From: an uncultured Treponema sp.
GTDB lineage: Bacteria > Spirochaetota > Spirochaetia > Treponematales > Treponemataceae
Length of the DNA stretch: 38,479 bases
Direction of reading: 5' to 3'
NCBI GenBank assembly: GCA_937877535.1
Contig: CALFJF010000022.1
Location: 1 to 38,479 of the forward strand
Numbering within the stretch: position 1 is the stretch's first letter; each line of letters begins with the position of its first letter. The position numbers were made by a program, and so were the translations under genes. Of the stretch, positions 1 through 7,952 are shown one piece after another. A model generated the notes under the pieces. It was not told where the DNA came from. It did no database searches and saw only the letters and a program-made list of their open reading frames with translations.

Positions 1-14
1 GATTTCATAGTGCC

Positions 15-824
15 TTAATCATACCCGATTCGCGTGCGATATGAAAGACGAGCGTGTGTGTCGTCGAGTTCGATGCGGCGGTTTTTGGACATTTCCAAAA
101 AAGATTCCTCACGGTCGATTCCCAAAAAATTGCGGTTAAGCAAACTTGCGGCAATGCCAGTCGTCGAGCTTCCGCAAAATGGGTCTAAAATCCAATCCCC
201 TTCTTTTGTGCTTGCCAAAATAATGCGGGCGAGAAGCGGGAGCGGTTTTTGCGTGGGGTGCTTTCCGCATGATTTTTCCCACTTTGCGATTGCGGGCAGA
301 GTCCACAAGTCTCGCATCTGCGTTCCGCCGTTGATTTTCTTCATCAGCTCGTAGTTGTAGTAATGCGTGACCTTTTTGTTTTTTCTTGCCCACAAAATAA
401 ACTCTGTAGAGTGGGTGAAAAATTTGCACGAAAGGTTCGGCGGCGGATTTGTCTTTGCCCAGGTGATGCAGTTGAGAATCCTAAAATCCAGCTCATTGAG
501 CATCTGCGCCACGGAAAAAATGTTGTGGTAAGTACCGCTCACCCAAATCGTGCCGTTTTCCTTTAATTTTTCACGGCAAAGCGAAAGCCACCTGCGGTTG
601 AATTCGTTGTCTTTTTCAAAGCCCTGCGATTTATCCCAGTCGCCTTTGTTCACAGAAACCTGTTTTCCGCTCTGAACGGAAATTCCGCCGTTTGAAAGAA
701 AATATGGCGGGTCGGCAAAAATCATGTCAAACTGAAAATTGATGTTCGGAAGCAAATCGAGGCAGTCGCCGTGTGCGAGAGTGAAATCTTTGTTTTGCGA
801 GCGATAGTAAGCACGGATTGACAT
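15..824 (-). CDS. dpnA: DpnA-like adenine-N6 DNA methyltransferase
   Basis: A 269-residue site-specific adenine methyltransferase of the beta class. The catalytic DPPY motif lies at residues 38-41, ahead of the SAM-binding motif DPFCGSSTTG at about 214-223. The stretch from FADPPYFLSNGG through the KGDWDK, TNPPPNLSC and HPTQKP segments matches, from memory, the DpnA/M2.DpnII family. In pneumococcus that enzyme methylates GATC, also on single-stranded DNA, and protects incoming DNA. The gene is last in a four-gene minus-strand operon, starting 1 bp after the zinc-ribbon gene stops. It is complete, with its TAA stop at 15-17. GATC specificity is inferred from the family and from the absence of GATC in the window. 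Confidence 0.88.
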   Translation of the reverse strand: MSIRAYYRSQNKDFTLAHGDCLDLLPNINFQFDMIFADPPYFLSNGGISVQSGKQVSVNKGDWDKSQGFEKDNEFNRRWLSLCREKLKENGTIWVSGTYHNIFSVAQMLNELDFRILNCITWAKTNPPPNLSCKFFTHSTEFILWARKNKKVTHYYNYELMKKINGGTQMRDLWTLPAIAKWEKSCGKHPTQKPLPLLARIILASTKEGDWILDPFCGSSTTGIAASLLNRNFLGIDREESFLEMSKNRRIELDDTHARLSYRTRIGYD

Positions 825-825
825 T

Positions 826-1011
826 TTACGACAGTACGAGTTTTCCGTTTTTCACGCAGACTTCTTTGCCACATTCGCGGCAAAAGATTTTTTCGCCATC
901 GATTTTTTCTGAACGGCAAACTCTAAAGTCGCCATCGGCAAAAGTCAAAACATCGTATTGGTTCGGTTCGGAAACAAATTCTTCGCAACCGCAATTTGGG
1001 CATTTTTCCAT
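826..1011 (-). CDS. Small double-CXXC zinc-ribbon protein in restriction operon
   Basis: A 61-residue protein with CPNCGCEEF near the N-terminus and FCRECGKEVC near residue 45. The two CXXC pairs should bind one zinc ion in a ribbon fold. It sits between the nuclease gene (3 bp upstream) and the DpnA-like methylase gene (1 bp downstream), so it is almost certainly co-translated with them. I do not recognise a named family. Its position suggests a role linked to the restriction system, such as a nucleic-acid-binding accessory or regulator, but nothing in the sequence proves this and it could be a passenger. Confidence 0.65.
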   Translation of the reverse strand: MEKCPNCGCEEFVSEPNQYDVLTFADGDFRVCRSEKIDGEKIFCRECGKEVCVKNGKLVLS

Positions 1012-1014
1012 AGT

Positions 1015-1785
1015 TTACACTCCTAAAATTGTATAGCGACCTGACTTTACAAGGCGTATGCTGTTGTAATCGTTTTCGTCAGAAAATTCATATTGCCACA
1101 TGTTGTACACGTTTAAAGCGGCATCTCGCTCAAAAAATACAGGAATAACTTTTTTCTTTGTAATCGACTGCCATTGGCGGTATGGATAGAACAACTGGCG
1201 GATAATCGTGTTTTCGACCGCCGAATTTTTCGCCTCTATAAGCACGATTTTGTCTTTGCCCTCATATCCTGCGTCAACTTCGGTTTGTACGCTCTCCGCC
1301 TCAAGTTGAATTCCTCCGACCTTGAATGAGAATTTCGGCGTGTATTTTCGTCCGCGAATGGTCAGAAGCAATGTCGGGTCATTCATAAAGGTGCGGATAA
1401 GCGATGAGGCATAGGCAAAATCAAGATGCTGCATCTCAGAATCGCCGACATCAGAACTGTCAAGATGAAAATCGAGTTTAGAATTGTATGTTTTGACTTC
1501 GCTCGTAATCGGCGGAATGTCGATGTAGCCTTCTCCCTTGCAAATCGCGTATTCTCCATTCCGTGTCGGAAGGATAAAAAGCCCATGTTGTTGAAAAATA
1601 AGCGGGCGGGACTCGCGCGTGTCTTGTTTGCACAAAATCCGAACTTCTTTTTCCGCCGTTTTCTTGAAATCTTGGCAGGAACGCTTTATCTGCTCCGCGC
1701 TCAACGGAAAATATGATTTGCCAAAATCATACTGGAGAATGTTGTAATCGTCAAAAATCTTTTGCCATGACGCACTGTTTGCCAT
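1015..1785 (-). CDS. PD-(D/E)XK-like type II restriction endonuclease
   Basis: 256 residues from the ATG at 1785. I prefer this start to one nine codons upstream because a GGGAG ribosome site, overlapping the dam stop codon, sits just before it. The C-terminal half has a plausible nuclease centre: Asp171 in TEVDAGYEG, then Glu184 and Lys186 in VLIEAKN, followed by a conserved-looking RQLFYPYRQW helix. This D-X(n)-E-X-K layout is typical of PD-(D/E)XK restriction enzymes. The protein does not resemble the DpnII/MboI nuclease as I remember it, so the nuclease partner of this Dam/DpnA pair may belong to another family. The function is supported by its place between two methylases; the GATC target is inferred. 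Confidence 0.75.
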   Translation of the reverse strand: MANSASWQKIFDDYNILQYDFGKSYFPLSAEQIKRSCQDFKKTAEKEVRILCKQDTRESRPLIFQQHGLFILPTRNGEYAICKGEGYIDIPPITSEVKTYNSKLDFHLDSSDVGDSEMQHLDFAYASSLIRTFMNDPTLLLTIRGRKYTPKFSFKVGGIQLEAESVQTEVDAGYEGKDKIVLIEAKNSAVENTIIRQLFYPYRQWQSITKKKVIPVFFERDAALNVYNMWQYEFSDENDYNSIRLVKSGRYTILGV

Positions 1786-1795
1786 TTTTTTCTCC

Positions 1796-2761
1796 CTAAA
1801 ACACGCTCGCAATGTTTGAAATCAAAAGTTCGCTCACCGCCCCGCGCTTTTTTGCGTTGGAATTTATCATTCTTGAAGCAAAAATCCGCTTGATTTCAAA
1901 ATGCGAATACAAATCATCAAAAAAATTGTCGTTTTCATTCACATTTTTTGGGTCGGAATTGCTCGCAACGACTTTCGCGCCTTTTGCACAGATTTCTTCG
2001 ATGAATTTTCCAAGCGCAATCTGCTCCTTGTCCGAAAAGCCGTTTTCGGAATATGAAGTGAAAGCCTGCGTTTTGTTGAGTGGGCGGTAGGGCGGGTCGA
2101 TGTAGACAAATGTGCGCTCGTCGATGAAATCTATGCACTGTGAATATTCGCCCGTCCGCACCTGCACATTCTGCAAAAGTTTTGAGCATGCCCGCAAGTT
2201 CTCCTCATCGCACAGAAGCGGATTTTTCGCACTGTTGAACGGCACATTGAAAAGCCCTTTTGCGTTCACGCGGTAAAGCCCGTTGAAACAGGTCTTGTTC
2301 AAAAAGATAAAGAGCGCGGCTTTTTCAAGTAAAATGTCATTCCGAACTTGATTCGGAATCTCTTGTTCAGATTTTTTCATTTGGGGTGCTGAAGCAAGTT
2401 CAGCATGACAAGCGTTTCCGTTGATTTTGAGGCGGTTGTAGCGGTCGCGCTTTTCGTAAAAGAAGGCTTTGTTTTCTTCTGTCGTGTGCGATTTGTAACT
2501 TTCTTGCAAATCTGAAAGCATTTCAATCAGGTTTTCGGGATTGTCACGAATCTGAGCGTAAGTGTTTATGAGTTCAGCGTTGATGTCGTTAATCAGCACT
2601 TCTTTCGGGTGAAAATTTGAAAGAACATCAAACAGTACCGCGCCTCCGCCCACAAAAGGCTCGCAGTATTTTTCGATTTTGGGAGGATATTTTGCCCTGA
2701 TTTCGTCCAACAACTGAGTTTTTCCGCCAGCCCATTTTATGAACGGATGCGCCACGACCAT
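1796..2761 (-). CDS. dam: Dam-family (D12 class) adenine DNA methyltransferase with in-frame repeat insert
   Basis: A 321-residue alpha-class adenine methyltransferase that should modify the A of GATC. FIKWAGGKTQLL at residues 7-18 and CEPFVGGGAVLFD at 33-45 form the SAM site, and DPPY at 222-225 is catalytic. It matches DpnM/Dam along its length except for a foreign stretch at about residues 118-144. That stretch is encoded by a 74-bp palindromic repeat (2336-2409) inserted without breaking the frame; without it the protein would be near the usual length of about 280-290. It is first in the restriction operon and its stop overlaps the ribosome site of the nuclease gene. No Shine-Dalgarno is visible, and a -10-like TAGTAT ends 6 nt before the ATG. 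Confidence 0.92.
   Translation of the reverse strand: MVVAHPFIKWAGGKTQLLDEIRAKYPPKIEKYCEPFVGGGAVLFDVLSNFHPKEVLINDINAELINTYAQIRDNPENLIEMLSDLQESYKSHTTEENKAFFYEKRDRYNRLKINGNACHAELASAPQMKKSEQEIPNQVRNDILLEKAALFIFLNKTCFNGLYRVNAKGLFNVPFNSAKNPLLCDEENLRACSKLLQNVQVRTGEYSQCIDFIDERTFVYIDPPYRPLNKTQAFTSYSENGFSDKEQIALGKFIEEICAKGAKVVASNSDPKNVNENDNFFDDLYSHFEIKRIFASRMINSNAKKRGAVSELLISNIASVF
2336..2409. repeat. 74-bp double-palindrome element inside dam
   Basis: Bounded by GTCAT and ATGAC. It contains two perfect inverted repeats: TTCCGAA-5 nt-TTCGGAA at 2340-2358 and TGCTGAA-5 nt-TTCAGCA at 2387-2405. On the minus strand it encodes the peptide run around HAELASAPQ and IPNQVRNDI inside Dam. The same half-element, TGTCATGCTGAA with its inverse, recurs at 4973-5001. 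Such GTCAT-bounded palindromes are widespread dispersed repeats, comparable in behaviour to Rickettsia palindromic elements that insert in frame into genes. Confidence 0.85.
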
Positions 2762-2767
2762 GTTTTT

Positions 2768-2773
2768 ATACTA
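2768..2773 (-). promoter_or_regulatory. Possible -10 box for dam operon
   Basis: TAGTAT on the minus strand, 6 nt before the dam ATG, with no convincing -35. The spacing would give a leaderless message, as for fbp and the MinD-like gene, but the match is weaker (4 of 6). Confidence 0.3.
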
Positions 2774-2802
2774 TCTCATTTTCCCAAAAGATTCCATATT
2801 CC

Positions 2803-3483
2803 TCACTTTCCCATCTCCTGCATGATGTACCCCATGCCGCGCACGGTTTTTAGCACGCTGTCGCCGAACTTGGCGCGGAGGTGTCGCACATAGACATCGA
2901 CGCTGTTTTCTTCTATATAATAGTCTTCACCCCAGACGGTTTTGATGATTTCATCGCGGGAGAGGATTTTGCCGACATTTTCCAGAAAATATTTGAGTAG
3001 CAGGAATTCGTTTTTGGAAAGTTCCGCCGCCGTGCCGTCAAAAGTCACTTTCATTTCGCTTGCTACCATTTCAATCGCGCCGTTTTTGAGCGGGGCAGAT
3101 TTTGCGCCCGAATTTTTTTGCGTTCGGCGCAAGACCGCGTTCATTCGGGCGAGCAGTTCTTCGATTTTGAACGGTTTTGCAATGTAATCGTCCGCGCCGC
3201 TGTTCAAGCCGTCAACTTTGTCAATCGTCTCGCCGCGCGCAGTCACCAAAATCACGGGCAAGTCCGAATCCAGCTCGTTCCGCACCTTGCGCAAGATTTC
3301 AAGCCCGCTCAGTCGGGGGAGCATGACATCGAGCAAAACGAGGTCGGGCTTTTCGCTCTGGATTTTCTCAAAGCCCTCTCTGCCGTCCGCCGCCGTCACG
3401 ACCGAAAATCCCTCGTGGGTCAGCTCCAGCTCGGTGATGTGCGAAAGTTCCTTGTCGTCTTCTACAATGAGGATTTTTGCCAT
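2803..3483 (-). CDS. OmpR/PhoB-type response regulator
   Basis: 226 residues. The N-terminal receiver domain has the acidic pair Glu8-Asp9-Asp10, the phosphoacceptor Asp52 in LVLLDVMLP, a Thr in VILVTARG and the Lys of IAKPFK near 105. After a linker at about 120-135 comes a winged-helix DNA-binding domain ending in the signature DVYVRHLRAKFGDSVLKTVRGMGY. It controls transcription in response to a sensor kinase, but no kinase gene lies in the window. Its start lies inside the 3' end of the preceding secreted-protein gene (22-nt overlap), which implies translational coupling; whether it regulates that gene cannot be told. The target is unknown. Confidence 0.93.
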   Translation of the reverse strand: MAKILIVEDDKELSHITELELTHEGFSVVTAADGREGFEKIQSEKPDLVLLDVMLPRLSGLEILRKVRNELDSDLPVILVTARGETIDKVDGLNSGADDYIAKPFKIEELLARMNAVLRRTQKNSGAKSAPLKNGAIEMVASEMKVTFDGTAAELSKNEFLLLKYFLENVGKILSRDEIIKTVWGEDYYIEENSVDVYVRHLRAKFGDSVLKTVRGMGYIMQEMGK

Positions 3484-3989
3484 GTTCGTGCCTCCCGTGA
3501 GTATTTGCAGAATGAATTTGCTTCAAGATTTTTGATTTCCGTCGGATTCATGATTTTTCCGTCGTAAGAGCGGAGACCGACAAGTTTGAGCGTGAATGTG
3601 CCGTCTGACTTTGGGGCGGTGAATCGCAGCATGTGCCTGTTTTTGTTGAAAAGAAATTCCGTTTTTGGCGGAAGTTGCGTTTCATTGATGAAAATGTTGT
3701 GCGCTTCGACCGAATTTGAATCCAAAGCGTCATTGAAAAAAATCGAAATCGTGAGAAAATCGCCCGTTTCATCGACTTTGACTCCGATGGCAGTAAAGTT
3801 CCCGTCTCTTCGCGGCATTCGCCGTCCGTTGAAATTCATCGGTCTGTCAGGCGAAGGTCGTTTTGGAGGCAGTTTTCGTGCGGCAAGTTCGCTAGAATCA
3901 GAAGAAATGCTTTGCGCGAAGGCTTCCTCTGGGGAAAAAAACGCAAAAATGAGAAAAATCGACGCAAAAAACAAAATCGTTTTCTTCAT
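3462..3989 (-). CDS. Secreted protein with Ig-like (SbsA-type) domain
   Basis: 175 residues from the ATG at 3989; an upstream start at 4061 would put 24 charged residues before the signal peptide and is less likely. MKKTILFFASIFLIFAFF followed by AFAQS is a clear Sec signal peptide. A Pro/Arg-rich linker (KLPPKRPSPDRP) leads to a beta-rich domain (DETGDFLTISIFFNDALDS, then HNIFINETQLPP) that resembles bacterial Ig-like domains in which a feature value is compared with an expected one. No lipobox is seen, so it is probably periplasmic. Its 3' end overlaps the response-regulator start, so the two form an operon. No specific function is recognised. Confidence 0.7.
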   Translation of the reverse strand: MKKTILFFASIFLIFAFFSPEEAFAQSISSDSSELAARKLPPKRPSPDRPMNFNGRRMPRRDGNFTAIGVKVDETGDFLTISIFFNDALDSNSVEAHNIFINETQLPPKTEFLFNKNRHMLRFTAPKSDGTFTLKLVGLRSYDGKIMNPTEIKNLEANSFCKYSREARTWQKSSL

Positions 3990-3996
3990 TAAAGAC

Positions 3997-4002
3997 AGTA
4001 TA
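3997..4002 (-). promoter_or_regulatory. Extended -10 promoter, probably leaderless
   Basis: TGCTATACT on the minus strand, with TATACT ending 7 nt before the ATG at 3989. The start point would fall at or next to the ATG and there is no Shine-Dalgarno. The same TGCTATACT precedes fbp and the MinD-like gene. Confidence 0.45.
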
Positions 4003-4179
4003 GCACGCAAAATCACTTTTCTGATGAAATTTCTGCGACTTTTTTCTGAAAATTCTTTCATCTTCGCTTCATTGTCGCTTAATGTTCCCTTCCGAGCAAT
4101 GCGCTATAGTTTGTATTGTCAGCAGAACGCTGGCAGAAATAAAAAAAGGCTGAAAAATCATGCCTTTGAGGAGAAAATT

Positions 4180-4707
4180 ATGAAAAAGACAGTATTCACG
4201 ACAGTCGCAGTTGCGGCATTGGTTTTCGGTTTGGGAGCAAATTCGGCATTCGCAAAAACGCCCGTCCGCACAAATCCGTTTAATCGCCCCGTGGCAGTAA
4301 ATTCTGAAAAAGGTTTCCCGAGCCGCGCCCCAAAAACGAACGGACTGAAAGACGGAACGCATTTTGCCAAAAATCCCCGTCAAAATCCCCACGCGCAGCC
4401 AAAAGCCGACTTGCTCGGAACGGTGAGCACCGTAAACGCGGAGACAAAAATCCTCACGGTCAAGGATGCGGACGGAAAGGAAACGCAGGTTCATGTCAGC
4501 CCGCTCACTCGAATTGGCTCGCTTCCCACGGAAGAAGAGCGCAAGGCGGCGGCAGAAGCCAAAAAATCCGGCGAGAAAAAAATCCCCGCTCAGAACACGC
4601 TCGCGCTTTCAGATGTGAAGAGCGGTGATTTTGTCGTTGTCAAAAAAATTGACACCGAGACAAAAACGCTCGAAGCCGCACGGATTATCATTGCACGGGA
4701 AAAATAA
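4180..4707 (+). CDS. Secreted DUF5666-like protein
   Basis: 175 residues, started at the ATG behind GAGGAG (4169-4174); the reading frame is open far upstream, but only this start gives a signal peptide. MKKTVFTTVAVAALVFGLGANSAFAK is that signal. Residues 30-70 are basic and proline-rich. The domain LLGTVSTVNAETKILTVKDA followed by VHVSPLTRI looks like the small OB-like DUF5666 fold found in exported proteins. A Lys/Ala-rich helix interrupts it before the final beta stretch DFVVVKKIDTETK. It is divergent from the secreted protein at 3462-3989, with 190 nt between them. The role is unknown; the exported location is well supported. Confidence 0.75.
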   Translation: MKKTVFTTVAVAALVFGLGANSAFAKTPVRTNPFNRPVAVNSEKGFPSRAPKTNGLKDGTHFAKNPRQNPHAQPKADLLGTVSTVNAETKILTVKDADGKETQVHVSPLTRIGSLPTEEERKAAAEAKKSGEKKIPAQNTLALSDVKSGDFVVVKKIDTETKTLEAARIIIAREK

Positions 4708-5018
4708 GAGTATACTACGGGCGCAACCGCCGCTACTACGCTTCGCTTCGTGGTACGGCGGTCGGGCTTTTCGCGAGCACTCTTGTTGTCGTGCTCGTTT
4801 GGGTTCCGCTATCGCTTCATTGTCTACGGCAACGGCTTCGCCGCCCCTACTATCCCTTGCGCTACTCATTCCTACGCTCTGGTGGTTTCGATACGGTCGC
4901 TTCGCTTCCTACTCAACCACCGCTGTCGCTTCGGAACTGCTTCTCAGGTGCTGCAATCCCTTGCGCAAATCCTGTCATGCTGAACTCGTTTCAGCATGAC
5001 ATCAACTGGAGGCACTTT
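4708..5018. repeat. Non-coding repeat island, with palindromic element at 4973-5001
   Basis: 311 bp with no convincing gene. It is GC-rich and built of short reiterated words (CGCTTCG, GCTACG, TTGCG) typical of repeat-derived spacer. The right end holds a perfect inverted repeat, TGTCATGCTGAA-5 nt-TTCAGCATGACA, at 4973-5001. That is the same family as the element inside dam. It ends 5 nt before the ribosome site (TGGAGG, 5007-5012) of the next gene, so the element could form a hairpin in that gene's leader. Confidence 0.6.
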
Positions 5019-7074
5019 ATGAAACTAAAATCAATTTTTTCGCTGGCACTTGCCGTGCTGCTGGTTTCGACAAGCTCAACCACCTCGCTCTTCGCCGCGA
5101 CCAAATACAGCACCAATCCCGACGAGTGCGTTGACGGCGTGTGCTTTGTGCCGCAGTACGCTGACGACGGAAGCCAAAACTACGCCATCGTCTCGCCGGT
5201 GGGCTACCACGATGTTCCGATGATAAGCCAAGCCAGGCGGCTCGACTCGCTCAAAGGAAAGACGATTGCGCTTGTGGGCGGCTCGTTCATGGCGGTGACG
5301 ACGCACAACGAGCTGAAAAAATGCATCGAGCGCGAATTTCCCACGGCGAAAATCTATATGTTCGACGACATCGGGCAGGCAGGTCCTTATTCCGTGTTCG
5401 GTCAGACCGAAAAGACAAAGGCGTTCCAGACGCGGCTCAAAGAACTCAAAGTTGATGCCGTCATCGTGGGAAACTGCGGCTGCGGGCTTTGCACAACAAA
5501 AGAAACGGGCGACTCGATTGCGGCGGAGTACATCGGAATCCCCACCGTCACCGTTGCCGCGCCCACTTTTGTGGCTCAGGTTCATTCAACGGGCGTGAAC
5601 CGCGGCGTTCCCGTCCTGCGCACGGCGGAATATCCCGGCGCGTTCGCCTCGCACTCCACCGACGAGCTAAAGAAAAACGCCCGCGAAGTCTTGTGGCCGC
5701 AAATTAAGACCGCGCTCACCAGGCAGATTACGAAGGACGAAATCGCCCAGTACGCGCCGGAGGGCAAGCGACCCGCCGACGAAATCATCTACTACGGAAA
5801 CTACGACGAGATTCAGGAATACATGGCGGTGAACGGCTGGACGGACGGACTTCCCGTTGTGCCGCCGACCGATGAGAAGATTCAGGAGTATTTGCAGTTC
5901 ACGCCCTACAAGGCGGCGGACATCCTCGGCACATTCGCGCTCGCCTACCGCGAATGCACGGTCTACACGGTGGCGGCAAACGCGGTCATGGCGGGCGTTC
6001 CCAAAGAATTCATGCCGATTTGCATTGCGTTCGTTGCGGGCATGAATGACAGCGAATGGCGAAAGCCGCTCGCAAGTACGCACGGCTGGACTCCGTTCGC
6101 GTTCTTGAACGGACCGCTCGCCCGTCAGCTCGGAATCGACAGCCAGCAGGGCATGATTAGCGAAAAGGCGAACAAGGCGCTCGGCCGCTTCATCGACCTT
6201 GCCATGCTGAACATCGGCGGCTACTATGTTAAGGAAAACCGCATGGGGTCTTTCGGCTACCTCACTCCGTTCACATTCAGCGAGGACGACGAGGCGTGCG
6301 CGAGAATCGGCTGGAAGCCCTATCATGTGCAGCAGGGCTACGACCTGAACGCTCACCCCGATTACGGCGGGAAGTGCGCTCGCCTGGGGGAACAATGTCA
6401 CGCCAGCCATCGACGACGCGGAAAAAATCATGCAGATTATGGCGTTCGACATCACCGAAAAGCAGCAGAACGGCTTGGGGAACACGAAACCGCAAGTTCC
6501 GCGCACGGTTTTCATCACCGAGTATGTGGCGAAGGACTTGGCGAAAGAGTACAAGACGAAATCTGACCTTGAGGACGCGCTGATTGAAACCGCCCGCCGA
6601 CCGCTCGCGCTCCGCACCTACGCGCACTATTGGGCTGCCCCGGGAAGCCAGCAGTACAAGCGGCGCAGTTTTGACGAGCATTATGACATGCTTTCCAAAG
6701 ATGAGGCGGAGCAGGCGAAGATGACCCCGACACCCGAATGGTTGAAGCCGATTGTGAAAGACGACGAGATTATGACGATTGCCACGATGAACAAGGGCGA
6801 CACCGCGTTTTTGGTCACGGGCGACGCGAACCGCAACAAAGTGCAGGTGATGCCCGGTGGCGGATTTGTCACGACGGAAATCAAACTGCCGAAGAACTGG
6901 AACGAGCTTGTTGCGCCGCTGGGCTACGCGCCGATAGAGGATTTTTACCTGACGGCGAGTTTCAACACTGACGATGGGAAGAAGGCGACGAGCGCGGGCA
7001 AGAGCAAAAAGCAGCCCACGGCGGAAAAGCGACCGACCCGCCCGCAAAAGCCGAGTGCGCCGATGAAAAAATAG
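5019..7074 (+). pseudogene. UGSC-family two-domain secreted protein, interrupted by a +1 frameshift
   Basis: Two frames together encode about 684 residues; 2056 nt is one base too many for a single frame. The N-terminal frame starts at 5019 after TGGAGG and runs to a stop at 6566; the second frame is open from before 6373 to 7074. The shift lies between GGGAA (6369-6373) and the five-G run (6386-6390). A signal peptide is followed by a UGSC-like domain in which the selenocysteine motif is replaced by Cys-Gly-Leu-Cys (residues 155-158, then Thr). A second domain begins with GWTDGLPVVPPT near 272. The C-terminus is Lys/Pro-rich. The family is thought to be redox-active from its motif; the reaction is unknown. 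The rest of the reading is intact, so it is either a very recent pseudogene, a sequencing indel, or less likely programmed frameshifting. Confidence 0.75.
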
Positions 7075-7124
7075 CGCATTTGTGCTACATTTTGTGGAAA
7101 AATCGAAAATTCAAGGAGACCGCT

Positions 7125-7658
7125 ATGAAAAAACTCTTGACCATTCTCGCGCTGCTCGCCGTTGCAACGCTCTCGTTCGCGCAAAAATCGGGCGTTGCCC
7201 CGGGCGATAAAGTTACTTTCGCTTCCAAAGACCTGAACGGCGCGGAAGTGACGAGCGACATCTTCGCCAAAAACAAAATCACGCTCGTGAACATCTGGGG
7301 CACCTTCTGCCCGCCGTGCATCCGCGAAATGCCCGACCTTGCCCGCCTGAACGACGCGAACAAGGCGAAGGGCGTTGCCGTCGTCGGAATCCCGATTGAC
7401 ATCACCGACCGCCTGGGCAACATCCTTCCGCGCACCAAAGCCGACGGCGAGGCAATCATCGCCCAGACCGGCGCGAATTACACGCACATCGTCCCCACCA
7501 AGGACATGATGAGCGGCCTTTTGAAGAACATTCAGGCAGTTCCCGCAACTTTTTTCGTTGGCAGCGACGGAAAAATCATCGGGCAGATGTACCTCGGCGC
7601 AAAAAGCCAAAAAGACTGGCAGAAAATCATCGACGACTTGCTTTCAAAGCAGAAATAG
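7125..7658 (+). CDS. TlpA-like periplasmic thioredoxin
   Basis: 177 residues from the ATG behind AAGGAG (7113-7118). The signal peptide MKKLLTILALLAVATLSFAQ is followed by a thioredoxin fold of the TlpA/ResA type. The active site WGTFCPPC (CPPC, near 64-67) follows the strand ITLVNIW, and VPATFFVGSDGKIIG carries the cis-proline. It should reduce or exchange disulfides in the periplasm. It begins 50 nt after the UGSC-family gene and shares its strand with the downstream CXXC peptide and NapH-like genes. Thioredoxins of this type are known near P19/FTR1 iron-uptake genes (as in Campylobacter), which fits the FTR1-P19 pair at 9092-11287. It is complete and looks functional. Confidence 0.9.
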   Translation: MKKLLTILALLAVATLSFAQKSGVAPGDKVTFASKDLNGAEVTSDIFAKNKITLVNIWGTFCPPCIREMPDLARLNDANKAKGVAVVGIPIDITDRLGNILPRTKADGEAIIAQTGANYTHIVPTKDMMSGLLKNIQAVPATFFVGSDGKIIGQMYLGAKSQKDWQKIIDDLLSKQK

Positions 7659-7818
7659 GGCGCTCCCCGCCTTGCGGCGGGTCGGGTGTTCCGTGGCTCG
7701 CTCACGCTCGGTGCTACGCACTGTCGGCAAGCCGCCACCACTTCATACCCTAGCGCGTGAAAGCACAGCAAGGAAGTCGGGTACCACGGAAAAATCACAG
7801 ATTTTTCCGAGACTCGCT

Positions 7819-7843
7819 AAAAACTCACCTCGTGAGTTTTTTT
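7819..7843 (+). terminator. Terminator-shaped hairpin after tlpA
   Basis: Ten-base-pair stem AAAAACTCAC/GTGAGTTTTT with a 3-nt loop and a short T run continuing into the C tract. The stem is AT-heavy and lies 160 nt after the tlpA stop, so termination is possible but may be leaky. Confidence 0.4.
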
Positions 7844-7929
7844 CCCCCCCCCCGCAAGCGGGGTCGCTCGCTACCTAGCGCGTGATTGTCAGAGTGAGGG
7901 CGTTAGCCCGAACAGCGTTAGCGAGTTCC

Positions 7930-7952
7930 CCGTGTGATAGATTATCACACGG
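7930..7952. repeat. Perfect 10-bp inverted repeat upstream of the CXXC peptide gene
   Basis: CCGTGTGATA-GAT-TATCACACGG, 83 nt before the ATG at 8036. It could be an mRNA hairpin, an operator or simply another repeat unit of the island; nothing decides between these. Confidence 0.6.

Noticed and set aside
5481..5492. Possible selenocysteine codon at the UGSC site
   Set aside because: The codons are TGC, GGG, CTT and TGC; no in-frame TGA is present and no SECIS-like stem was needed.
6369..6390. Programmed ribosomal frameshift in the UGSC-family gene
   Set aside because: Lacks an obvious slippery heptamer with stimulatory hairpin; a recent indel or sequencing error is simpler, so I kept only the frameshift itself.
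5667..6617. 316-codon open frame on the minus strand opposite the UGSC-family gene
   Set aside because: It lies fully antisense to a recognisable gene in GC-rich DNA, lacks a known domain, and such shadow frames are expected there.
7558..7878. Open frame of about 106 codons in the spacer island
   Set aside because: It overlaps the end of the tlpA-like gene and consists of palindromic repeats without a domain or ribosome site.
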